64,000 nt of DNA, from assembly GCA_029891385.1 (NCBI GenBank), contig CM057224.1, positions 35,469,005 to 35,533,004 on the forward strand. The letters are read 5' to 3'. The notes beneath the pieces were generated by a model. The model saw only the letters and a list, made by a program, of their open reading frames with translations. It had not been told where the DNA came from and made no database searches. The DNA comes from Erythroxylum novogranatense. Its lineage: Eukaryota > Streptophyta > Magnoliopsida > Malpighiales > Erythroxylaceae. Positions 35,617 through 46,200 of the stretch are shown here, piece after piece (the stretch's first letter is position 1; each line of letters starts with the position of its first letter). A program made the position numbers and the translations under genes.

Positions 35617-36684
35617 ATGCTCAAAGAGCTGATGATAAGTTACAACAACTTATCTTGGCTACTCAGGAAGGTAAACAGATTGATTTTTTCTGTGCAGGGT
35701 GATGGTGAATTGTATTATAAGGACCGGTTGTGTGTGCCAGCTAATGATGAACTGAAGAAGAAGATATTGTTTGAGGCTCATAATACAGTCTTTACTATGC
35801 ATCCGGGTGGAAACAAGATGTATCAGGATTTGAAGCAGTATTACTGGTGGTCAGGTATGAAACGGGATGTTGTGGAGTATGTAGCAAAATGTCTGACATG
35901 CCAACAGGTTAAGGCTGAACACCAGGTTCCATCTGGTTTGTTAAATCCTATTCCTATTCCTCAATGGAAATAGGATAACATTACCATGGACTTTGTCACT
36001 GGACTTCCTCTTACTCAAAGGAAACATGATGCGGTATGGGTTATTGTGGATAAGTTCACCAAATCTGCTCATTTTCTACCTGTTCGTCCTGACTATTCAT
36101 TGGATAGGCTTGCAGATTTGTATGTGAATGAGATTGTAAGATTGCATGGAGTACCATTATCTATTATTTCTGATCGTGATCCTCGATTTACTTCGAGATT
36201 CTGGAAAATTTTACAGGAAGCATTGGGTACTCAACTTAAGTTTAGTCTCGCTTTTCATCCCAGAATGATGGACAATCGAGCGAGTTATCTGATTTTGGAA
36301 GATATGTTGAGGGGTTTTGTGTTAGAGTTTCCCGGGAGTTGGGATAATTATCTGACTTTGATGGAGTTTGCTTATAACAACAGTTATCAGACGGGCATCG
36401 GTATGGAACCTTATGAAGCGTTGTATGGTAGGAAGTGTAGAACTCCGGTATGTTGGACGGAGTTAAGTGAAAACAAGATGATCGGGCCAGACATTGTGAC
36501 AGATACGGAAGAAAAGATTCAGATTATTCGACAAAGATTGAAAGCTACCAGTGATAGGCAGAAGTCTTATGTTGATTTAAAAAGGAATGATATTGAGTTT
36601 CAAGTGGGTGATAAGGTGTTTCTAAAAGTATCACCATGGAAACACATACTTCGGTTTAGGAAAAAGGGTAAGCTCGATCCATGA
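35617..36684 (+). pseudogene. Gypsy integrase, two in-frame stops
   Basis: The zinc-binding part (H..HPG, CLTCQQVKAEH) is at 35,770-35,925. A TAG stop at 35971-35973 precedes the catalytic core, which has DFVTGLP, ISDRDPRFTSRFW and a LEDML-type glutamate (the DDE triad). A second stop (TGA) is at 36682-36684. The HH-CC and DDE residues are recognisable. Confidence 0.92.
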
Positions 36685-36688
36685 TTCA

Positions 36689-37051
36689 TTGGGCCTTATG
36701 AAATTCGAAGAGGTTGGACCCGTAGCTTATCAGTTAGCTCTTCCTGGAGAATTGGCCAGACTGCATGATGTGTTTCATGTTTCTATGTTGATGAGATACC
36801 GATCTGACGCCTCACATAAGATTTCGGTGCAAGAGATTCAGGTACAACAGGATTTGTCATATGAAGAAGGGCCAATTTCCATATTAGCCAGAGAAGTAAA
36901 ACAATTGCGGAACAAGACAGTACCATTGGTAAAAGTCCTCTGGCAACATCATGGAATTGAGGAAGCAACCTGGGAACCAGAGGAAATCATGAAGGCCCAG
37001 TATCCGCAATTATTCGGATCAGGTATGAATTTCGAGGACGAAATTTCTTAA
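36689..37051 (+). pseudogene. Gypsy integrase C-terminus with chromodomain-like end
   Basis: After a frame change, GPVAYQLALP, HDVFHVSML, and then VPLVKVLWQHHGIEEATWEPE form the chromodomain-like tail of chromovirus integrases, ending in NFEDEIS. Such tails direct insertion into particular chromatin. Confidence 0.88.
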
Positions 37052-37063
37052 GGAGGGAAGAGT
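37050..37063 (+). other. Polypurine tract
   Basis: AAGGAGGGAAGAGT lies directly before the 3' LTR and would prime plus-strand synthesis. Confidence 0.85.
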
Positions 37064-39310
37064 TGTAATGCCCCAAATTAGGGGTTAGAATATTAAAAGA
37101 ATTTAGTACGAATTATGAGTGTTATTTGCTTATTAACTTATTAACTATTGGCTTAAATTGTGCATAAGTATTTTGGCATGCATTCATGACATTTTCCGGG
37201 TTAATTGGTTTAATGAAACTTCGGAGTAATTTGGACAATATTATTATAATTTTCTTAATTTTTGTATACTTCAAACATTTTTAGAAATTAATGGAGGATT
37301 AGTTTTGAGTTGCCAATTTATTTTGAGAGTCATTATTTTCTGACGAAATTTTGGTAAATTTTTGGAAGTCTTCTGGAACTTTTGGGTATTTGTTGGGTAA
37401 TTATTACAACTACGATTCATAACAATATTTTTGGTTATTTATTACTATTTGGACCTATTAGCTGTTTATTACCTGTATCGCAATCTAAACCTACTAGCAA
37501 CGATTTAAATCGAACAATTATCGTTTATTCCTCACCGAATGCCTCCCTTACCCATCCATCAGTAGAGTTAGCGAAGCCATTCACTCACCAACACCTGCTA
37601 TTGGAGTTTTCTTTGGAAAGCTGGTAAGTTTAGTTTATCATACGCGAGTTACATCTTTGTTTTTGTTTTTGTTTAGATTTATCATGTTTGAAGCTTAGGA
37701 TAATTCTGATAGGTTAGAATTGCGAAATAGGTTAGTTGTAAAGTGAAGAAGTTAAAGGAAGGTGAAAAAAAGAAAAAAAAAAAGAAGAAGTTTCAGAGTC
37801 GGAAGTTGAAGACGGTGAATAGTGCAGAATAGTGAATTGTGAGCGATGTCGGTGAGCGATGTCTTGCTACTGATGAATCAAATGCGTATTTGTGAGCGAT
37901 GAATCGACGTATTTGTGAACAGTAGTCATACGTATTTTTTTACCCAAAAATGTATAACAGCTAGGTAATAACGACTAGTTAACGGTACAAAAATGGCTAG
38001 TTTACAAAAATGCTCTATAAATAGATACTACTCCTCCATCATTTACTTCATCCATTACCTCACAAGTGATTCTTGACGAAAACCAAATTTCAAATGTTGT
38101 CCGCTATTTCATTTTTTTGTCTACTGCTTATTATTATGTATCTTTGTTTCATTCTTAGTGTAGAGCTAAATGATTCAGCTCGCACTATTATTCTCTTCTT
38201 AACATGTCCTATGATCGTTATGTTGCTTATTGGCATAGCATATGAGAATTAATGTAATTTGTACATTTTCAGCTTTAATAAAGACTTGCTTTCATTTAAA
38301 TACTTGCTGTATCGCTAATTTCCTAAAACTTCATGGATCATTTGGGACTATGAGTTGTTGATTAATCCCGAAAATTTGTCATGAACATGCATCATACTTA
38401 GTTATCATACAGTAATGAAGCACAATAATAATTTGTGTGCGTGTTCCCTATTATAGAGGAAAGACCACTGCCAGATATTGTCGGGACAATAAACACTAAG
38501 TGCGATTTAGGTAAGTAATATAGGTCAGTAATTTCAGTACGAAATATAGGTAGAAAACTTCAGTGTAAGTACTTGAGGTAAGTAAATTTTGGTAATGATA
38601 AATTTTGTGAGTCAACCTAGATGATGTCTAGGATTGATTTATTGGGAGTGCTATTTGCCTGCACATGAATGACTGAAATGATCTTGTTCTGTTGTAAAAC
38701 TGTTAAGTCCTAGTTGTGGGTAAATAGGCATGCCTAGAAGGGTCTGCAACTGCTCCTGTTATTTGACACTTTGGTGTCTCCTGATATCGAGACATATGTC
38801 TCTCCTGCTGATACTAATTATGGTATCTCCTGTATAAGTCTCGTTACCCACTTCTGTTCATGGATTTATAGTTTGATTTGTTATGTATTCTGATATCGAT
38901 TGATTATTCGATTACAAGGATCTCCGTGTTCTCGCCGCTTACATTTAGTATAAAAATCATTACGAAATGCATTCTTTCATTTTCTCAAATCGGTTAATAT
39001 AGATTAGTTATTACTCACTAAGCTATATGCTTAGATGGATTTGCCCGTGTAGGTTCGAGCTAAGAGATTAAGGATGGGACAAGTCAACCGCAGTGGCCAA
39101 AAGAGTCTGAGTTTTGTGTTGCGCGAAAATGTATTTTGTTTGGTTTGTTTGGGCCTGTAAATATTCTTTCGAATTGTTTATGAAATTATGAGATGTATTA
39201 TATGTGTGTTACGTTTAGTTTTTAAAAATGTATGTGTGAAACGTTTTGATTTGTTTGTCCTATCTTGGGTGGCATCCCTTTATCCTCCCAGGGGGTATTT
39301 GGGTGTTACA
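37064..39310 (+). repeat. 3' LTR of the gypsy element
   Basis: A 2,247-bp copy of the 5' LTR (TGTAATGCCCC ... GGGTGTTACA). It differs by scattered substitutions and many 1-3-base indels, several at CTG words. Confidence 0.95.
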
Positions 39311-40097
39311 ACACATATTAATAACTTTGCACAATTATAGAATTTATTTATGCACAAATATGTATATGAACTATGTACAATGCATGCTTAATGACAATCC
39401 CGAGTATTTATCCATCAATTTCTTCACAAAATTAATCTCATAACAAAACTCATCTAACTATAATTTATACTTAGATTTATTCCTTACTAAACCATTAAAA
39501 TCTCTATTCTTTTCTCATTGACTCACTTTAGAATTTTTTTTCCAAGTCACACTTTTGGTTTTACTGTTCACATTCAATTAGAAGGTGAAACTGATGTAAT
39601 TTGGTTATACTCTCTTGCAGAAAAATGTTCCCCTATGTCTTATCTTTCCATTGACACCAAAATCACTCAATTTGGTTTAGTAATTTGGAAGATATTCCTC
39701 AAACATTATCAGGTTATCCAAATTCAAAAACAGTGAATTATGTACAACTTCCATCCAGAAAATCAATATCTTAGAGAAATAATTGAAATTCGACTTCTTT
39801 AGACAATATGTAGGCTTATATCTCTAGTTTACTCCAAATTAAAAATAATCTTATTTGAAATCCTACAGATCAAGATATCACCAAAATACTGAAGTATGTT
39901 CAGTAAAAATATCTAATTCATACTCTTCCCACCGACCTCCTCACTTTGATTTAATCAATCCTTTTCAAATTAAAACCAAAAGCTATAAATTTTTATGTAG
40001 AGATAGAGGAATGTGTTAGGAATCTAATTCTTTAAAAATCAAGTCATTTGAAGGTCGGACGAAAAAGTTATGACCAAAATAGTGAAACATATTCAGG

Positions 40098-40205
40098 TTG
40101 GGAGGAGGACCTGCGGGTCGTGATTGCGATTTTTTGCGCAAATCGCGACCGCGATTTTCAAGCGTCCGCCGCAATGTCGCGATCGTGATTTTCCTGTTTT
40201 CTTCC
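40098..40205. repeat. GC-rich GCGATTTT cluster inside the solo LTR
   Basis: In a strongly AT-rich setting this 100-bp stretch packs several copies of GCGATTTT and its reverse complement, with CGCGACCGCG and CGCGATCG palindromic words. It is probably an internal tandem-repeat feature of the LTR family and is rich in CpG. Confidence 0.6.
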
Positions 40206-42343
40206 TCCGACCTATCTTGGTACAATAGGCATAACTTTTACTACAAATATCGGATTAAGGTGATTCAAAAATCATTTTGAAGAGAACTTTTAGACCTACA
40301 ACTTTCATAAAGACCTCAAAAATAAATTTTGGCTCTATAAGGATCAAAATTTCAAATCAATGCAGATGTCCCGAATACCCATCCCATGTAATATCACAGA
40401 CTTCTAAATATCATATCTCTCTAATGCAAAGTTCAAAATTTCATACTTTATATCAATGGAAAGCTAAAAGAAAGATATACAACTTTTATGAAGACAATTT
40501 TGTCAAAATCTTCCTAGATAAACACAGAAATTCATGAAAGTTTTAGCTTGAAAATTTAACACTGTTACTATTCATTCCCAATTCTCAACTCATTTAATTC
40601 ATAATCTCAATAGCTAACTTCTTCAAAGATACCAAATTTTAACTCAACATCATCTAGCACATTTCATATTCCTCACTTGTTCATAAACACCTAAGATATA
40701 ACACATTCCCATACACTCAAAACATAATACAACATAAACATTCGTCCATAACTTTTTCTGCATCCAGTTCTCATTTTCACATCAAAATTTGAGACTCTTA
40801 AAAACAAAATTTAAACTCAATGTCATCATAAGAAAGGTATAAATATGTCTCTAATTTAATCTAAATTAAGAATAAACTCATTTGGATAACCATAGAAAAA
40901 GTTATGGCTGAAACACTGAAGCATGCTCATTAAACATATTGCTACTAAATTTTTTCCAACTCAACTATCCATTTTGTTTCCAAATCTCACCCTAACACAA
41001 CTCATACCAAGATCACCATTTTCTACGTCATTCACTCCCCATTTTGACCTTCATTTCATCTCAATATCATTCACTAACAAAGCATGACCTAAATTTGATC
41101 ATTAACTCAAAAACAAGATATGTTCATGTGCCTATTCATCAACTCTCAATTTTTATTAAACCATCATTTTCACAACCAATTCATCTTTAAAAGCATGTGT
41201 AGCACAACTCATAGTTTTCTTACTCCTCATATACAACATCAATCCTCCAAAAACAACTCCTAACCCACTATTTAGCATTTATGTGAAACAAAAACATCAA
41301 CATATACATATATATGTTCATTTCTTCATCAACATTCTAGCCTACACAAAAATCCTTATCATGATCATTCAAACTCTAAAATATCCCTATAAATCATTAC
41401 TTATCAAGCATATATAAGCAAGAAATTTTACACACCCTTCTCCATTCACGATGCCCATATACCCAAAACACAAATTTAGGAAATTAACTTCTAGCTAACA
41501 TTACAAATGCTTCACTTAACCAAAAACCCATGATATTTGACAAGATTCTTACTTGATTTAGCTCTCAATTCCTCAAAATCTTTAAGAAACTCAAAAATCC
41601 CAAACTTCTTCAACATCTCACGATCATCATCATCTTGAGCTTGAAAGGTTTGGGTTTTTGGTGAGGGTGGAAGAGAAAGCAAGATGAAAGAGTAGCATGA
41701 AAGGTGATCAAAAATCAAGAAGAAAAGAGGAAGAGACGAGGAGTTACGAAAATGGTGGAGAGATCCAAAATAAACACCAATAACCCCTTTTGTGAGAAGC
41801 TTCGTGAATGAAAAAACCAAAAAGGGGGGAGGCTTTTAATTAAAAAAAGTAGTGGACTTAAGGTTATGTCTGGCAAGTGACTTATGTCACTTGCCACATG
41901 TCCATTTCTTATAACCTAAGTCCAATTTCTATTCTAATTGTCTCCCAATTTTTAATGGCACAATTCCTAAAGTCATTTATTAAATTTTCCTTTGACATTG
42001 GACAAAAGTTTCTACTACCATTTAACAATTGTTTTGTCACTTGACAATTTTTTCTAGTCCAAAAATACCCTACAATTTTTAGAAAATTTTCCAAAAATTT
42101 CTAAAAATTCTAAATCAATTTATACACTCTTCATATCAAATTTCAACATATAAAAACCACATTTTCCAATATATTCACATATATAAACAATTATACCTGA
42201 AAATTGTCAACGAATGCATGTACAATTATCTTTATCCTAAAAGATTTACTATTCATGTGCATGTGCATCTTATGTATGCATGAGCATAAGTCGTGTTTCC
42301 TAATTTATCAAGAATCTCTCACATGGGTAACGATATGTTACAT

Positions 42344-42575
42344 AAATAATAACTATAATTAATATGAAAAGACAATTATCATCATACAAGTATAAAATTA
42401 AGGATAATACAAAGTATTTGAAATATTATAATTTTATCATATAATAAATAGTAATTACATTAAAACATATAAAGAAAATAAAGATCCTTAACTTTCTAAT
42501 TATTACAATTTACAATAAGAGTTTGTGATTAAAAACAACCAATTAAAAGTAAAATTTGAAACAAAATAAATATTA
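42344..42575. repeat. Dispersed AT-rich repeat, copy 2 (target of the solo LTR)
   Basis: It aligns with copy 1 at 21,336-21,575. The solo LTR inserted at or just inside its left end; related words (AATAATAACCACAATTAATATG) also occur left of the LTR at 28,690-28,735. Confidence 0.6.
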
Positions 42576-43218
42576 TTTAATTTAATATTAATTTAATATA
42601 TTAATTATCAATAAAATTTAAACAATTTAATTTAATATTATATATTTAATCAATGATGTTTAAAGATTATAAGAAAAGAGTAATATTTGGAATTAAGTCA
42701 ATATTTGTAAGTAAGAGAGGATTTTGGAATGGGCTTACTTTATAACTCTCACCATTGCAATAGATAGTCAATAGGGTGAGTTGGTGATGGTTGTAATAAA
42801 AATTGAGATGGTAAAATTTTAAAGCATAGATGCAGTAGCTTAATAGTATTTCATTTAATGAACACTAACTTGAAGGATCTAATTGTTTTAAGACCAAATG
42901 GAAAAGCCAAGAAAAAAAACTACAACCTTGAGTGGAGGAGGTTTAAAAGGAAGATACAAAAAGTTAATAGAGATTAGTTATTAAAAATCAATTTGATAAC
43001 CTTAATTTCATATATTGACTAATAAATTTAATTAAATTTGTGTATGATTATATCATTTGGCCTACAATTAATAGTTTTTATTTGTTTGTTTGGTTATTAA
43101 GGGGGGAGTCTTCCTCTATTGTGGGTGTATTCATCTTCATATCTTTTATTCACTCAGTCCTTTATATTATGAAATTAATCTACAGTGTGCATATATATGT
43201 TTATTTTTCTATACTGTT
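42576..43218. other. Intergenic DNA, no gene recognised
   Basis: AT-rich spacer between the solo LTR site and the decayed copia element. One short plus ORF (43,040-43,243) runs into the copia LTR and has no domain. Confidence 0.5.
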
Positions 43219-46200
43219 TATCGTGCAAATGGAAGCAGTATAACAAAAAATAAATGAAGCAAACATATAAAATTTACATAATTTGGCCAATATGTGACCT
43301 ATGTTTAGGCATAAAGAGATCGATTTCTTTTACTATTATGAGAAAGTAAGATACAATAAGTAGGAAAATAATAACCACTTACACAATCTTTAGCATGGGT
43401 TCACATATTAAAATTACTTGTAAGAAGTTTAAGTATAGTAAAACTTTATTTCCACATAAGCCTAAGGCAAGTGACTTCTATTTCTATAGGTGCCTAATTC
43501 TTGTGAACTTCTATTTTAACAGATGTCTAAGATTAGTAACATTCTATTTTCATTAAAATTTTATGGATATCTAATAAATTTTCACCTTAACTTGAATTCT
43601 CCAACATTTAACCAATAATCATTCTTTATCATATAAGCCCTTATAGGCTTCAAGTTATGCAAATATTTACCAAATCCAAGCTATGCTTGAACTTCTTTGT
43701 AGGTAATAACTTTGTTAATATACCTACTAAGTTTTTAATAGTGCTATTTTTTGTATAGAAAATACCTTATCGTTAATGAAATCAAGAATAAAATTGATCA
43801 TGATATTAATATGCTTTGATCTTCTATAATATACATGATTTTTAGCTAAACTTGTAACACTTCGACAATCACAATAAATAATAGAGTTCTATATGTCCAC
43901 ATCTGAACTATCAAGAAGACCACACAATCATATACTTTCTTTAACCCTTTTTGCCAATGATATATATCTTGTTTTTGTTGTAGACAATGCAATTGTTGAC
44001 TAAACTGTTGCTTTCTAACTTAATGCATATCCAAATAGGGTAAAGATATAATATGTCAATAATCTCTTTCAAAAAAGATTTTCACTATAATCAAAATTTA
44101 TATAGCTAACATTGCCACTAGTTATATCACCAGAACCATAAATTGCATATACCTTTTAAGTATAACTTCCCAGTGAGCTTTCCTACGATTGCTTATAAAA
44201 ATGTTTATGACATTTACAACATATGTTAGATCTTATCTTATGCATACTAAGACCTACAACATATTCCTAACAACACTCGAGTAAGGAACTTACTTCACTT
44301 ATTCCTTCTCCTTATACGTAATGCACCAATCTCAAGTTTAAAATATGATATCAGTAGAGTGCAAATTGGCTTTGATGATCCATTTGAAAATATACAGTAC
44401 ATATTTAATATACTTTTTTGTGATAAGTATGACATGTTGGCTCACCCATCCCTTTAAATCTCCTTCATCAAGATTTTATTAGTTGTGTCAAAATCCTTCA
44501 TCTCAAACTCACCGCTCAACAAGCTCTTTAGATTGTTAATTTAACCTTATTGTTAGTTGCAATTAACATGCTATAAATGAATAATAATAAATATATCAAT
44601 GAGTCATCTAATATCTTCCTAAAATAGACACAACTGTTAAATTGATTGGGAAAAATTTTTAAGGCAACATAAATCCATCAAACCTTTTGAACCACTTCTT
44701 TGGAGACTATTTCAACCCATATAAGAAATTTTCAGCAAATATATATAATCTTTCTTATTATAGTTAAGAAATTCCTTTAGTTATGACATATAAGTATGTT
44801 CTTCTATATTCCTATGCAAAAACACGAATTTAACATAAAGTTGTTTTGCCTTTAAATCACATGCACTTACCATGGCTAAAAGAACTTGTATAGTCTTATA
44901 CTTCATAACTGGTGAGAACACCTCAAGGTGGATAATTCCCTTTTGTTATGAAAAATCTCATGCCACTAGTCATGCCTTGAACCTAGATGTTTCAACTCAA
45001 GGAATATCTTTTTTCTTTGGTAATAGAAACAATTTGCCTATTAATATTTCATAAAATGTCTAAGTTGGCCTCTTTTATTATTTGTGGTACCAATTCACAC
45101 GTTAATGTTTATAAAATGGAACAATTTATCCCAAAAAGAGTCACTGTATAAGATTTTTATTAGTGAGACAAGAAGCTCTCATTATTTGGGAACACATGGC
45201 CTAACAAATCAATAGATGTTGGACTTTGATAGGTGACATTTCATTTATCATTTAATTTTATTATAAGATTTTGCTTTTAAAATTTTTAAAATAATTTTTT
45301 TAATAATCTGATTAAACCAAAAATACCTGACACTTATACTCTAGAAATCGCTAACTTAACACTCATTTTGGTCTTTCTCCTCTAGTCTTGACAATTACGA
45401 CACCCAAAATACCTTATGCCTGTATTGCAACATTAATTTTGGTTTTTTTTTATATGGAAGGCATTTGGTTCTAGTGATTTTATAACCCTTTCATTATAAT
45501 AGATCTCCACTAAGAAAACAACTTCCTCACCTTTGCATAGTTAACTTCCTAAACTCCTAAGACTACATCTCACCATCTAAACTTCTTGGCATATGCCAAA
45601 AATGTTTCAATGTTTTTCTATAATCAATTCAAGATTCCCAGCAACAAAAGCCTACATTCATGATCTTATAGAATATGCATATTCTATATAATCATATTGC
45701 ATTATCTTGTTCTCTAATTTTATAAGAAGACAATTTCATATGTGTCTTTCTACCATACAATTTCTATATTAGCCACTTTATGTTCACAGCTTCCCCCTTT
45801 AGCTTCACCTAAGAAAATAATATAATCAACTGTAGAAATGGTTTGAACAACTGCTTTGGAGAAGCTATTACTATGTTGTAACCATGAGGATTAGGGAAAC
45901 TCTCTTGAAGTCATAACAATCTTAGCCATCTGAAAAAAACCCATACGATTATATTTCAAGTTAAAATTAGGTATGCTAGTGGATAGAGACATAAGAAACT
46001 AAAGATTAAGATGAAACCACTTTCTTTTCTCAATTTTCATAATCATAGAAATTGGATGAGAAAGATGAAGATAAGTGTTAGGTTGCAGAGTTTTGGAGTA
46101 TGGGTATTTGATATATTATAATTAACATTATTTTTTATTTAAAAAATTAAAATATTTAAAAATAAAATAAAATGATAAATTACATATTAGTGACTAAGTT

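Larger units (their letters stand above)
30110..39310 (+). mobile_element. Full-length Ty3/gypsy chromovirus (Tekay/Del-like), inactivated
   Basis: TG...CA long terminal repeats at 30110-32369 and 37064-39310 enclose a 4.69-kb interior. The ends are flanked by the target duplication ACACA (30105-30109 and 39311-39315). A tRNA-iMet primer-binding site lies just after the 5' LTR and a polypurine tract just before the 3' LTR. Gene order is gag, protease, RT, RNase H, integrase, chromodomain, as in chromoviruses; long LTRs and the Met PBS suggest the Tekay/Del lineage. Gag-pol is broken by several frameshifts and in-frame stops, so this copy could move only with proteins from another element. Confidence 0.95.
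28759..42342 (-). mobile_element. Solo LTR (Ty3/gypsy-like) split by a nested element
   Basis: The left border TGTAACACATCAC (28759) and right border ATATGTTACA (42342) form TG...CA ends. Both are flanked by the 5-bp direct repeat TAAAT (28754-28758 and 42343-42347). Removing the nested gypsy element and its duplicated 5 bp leaves about 4.4 kb with no second LTR, PBS or coding domains, so it is best read as a solo LTR. Blocks such as ATGCAGATGT, GCGAACTCAATGA and TCATCGATGG.TCACCCA on the left, and TTGCCACATG and TCTCCCAATTT on the right, occur in the same order in the LARD LTRs at 51.5 and 57.0 kb. That indicates a related family in the same (minus) orientation. Confidence 0.85.
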
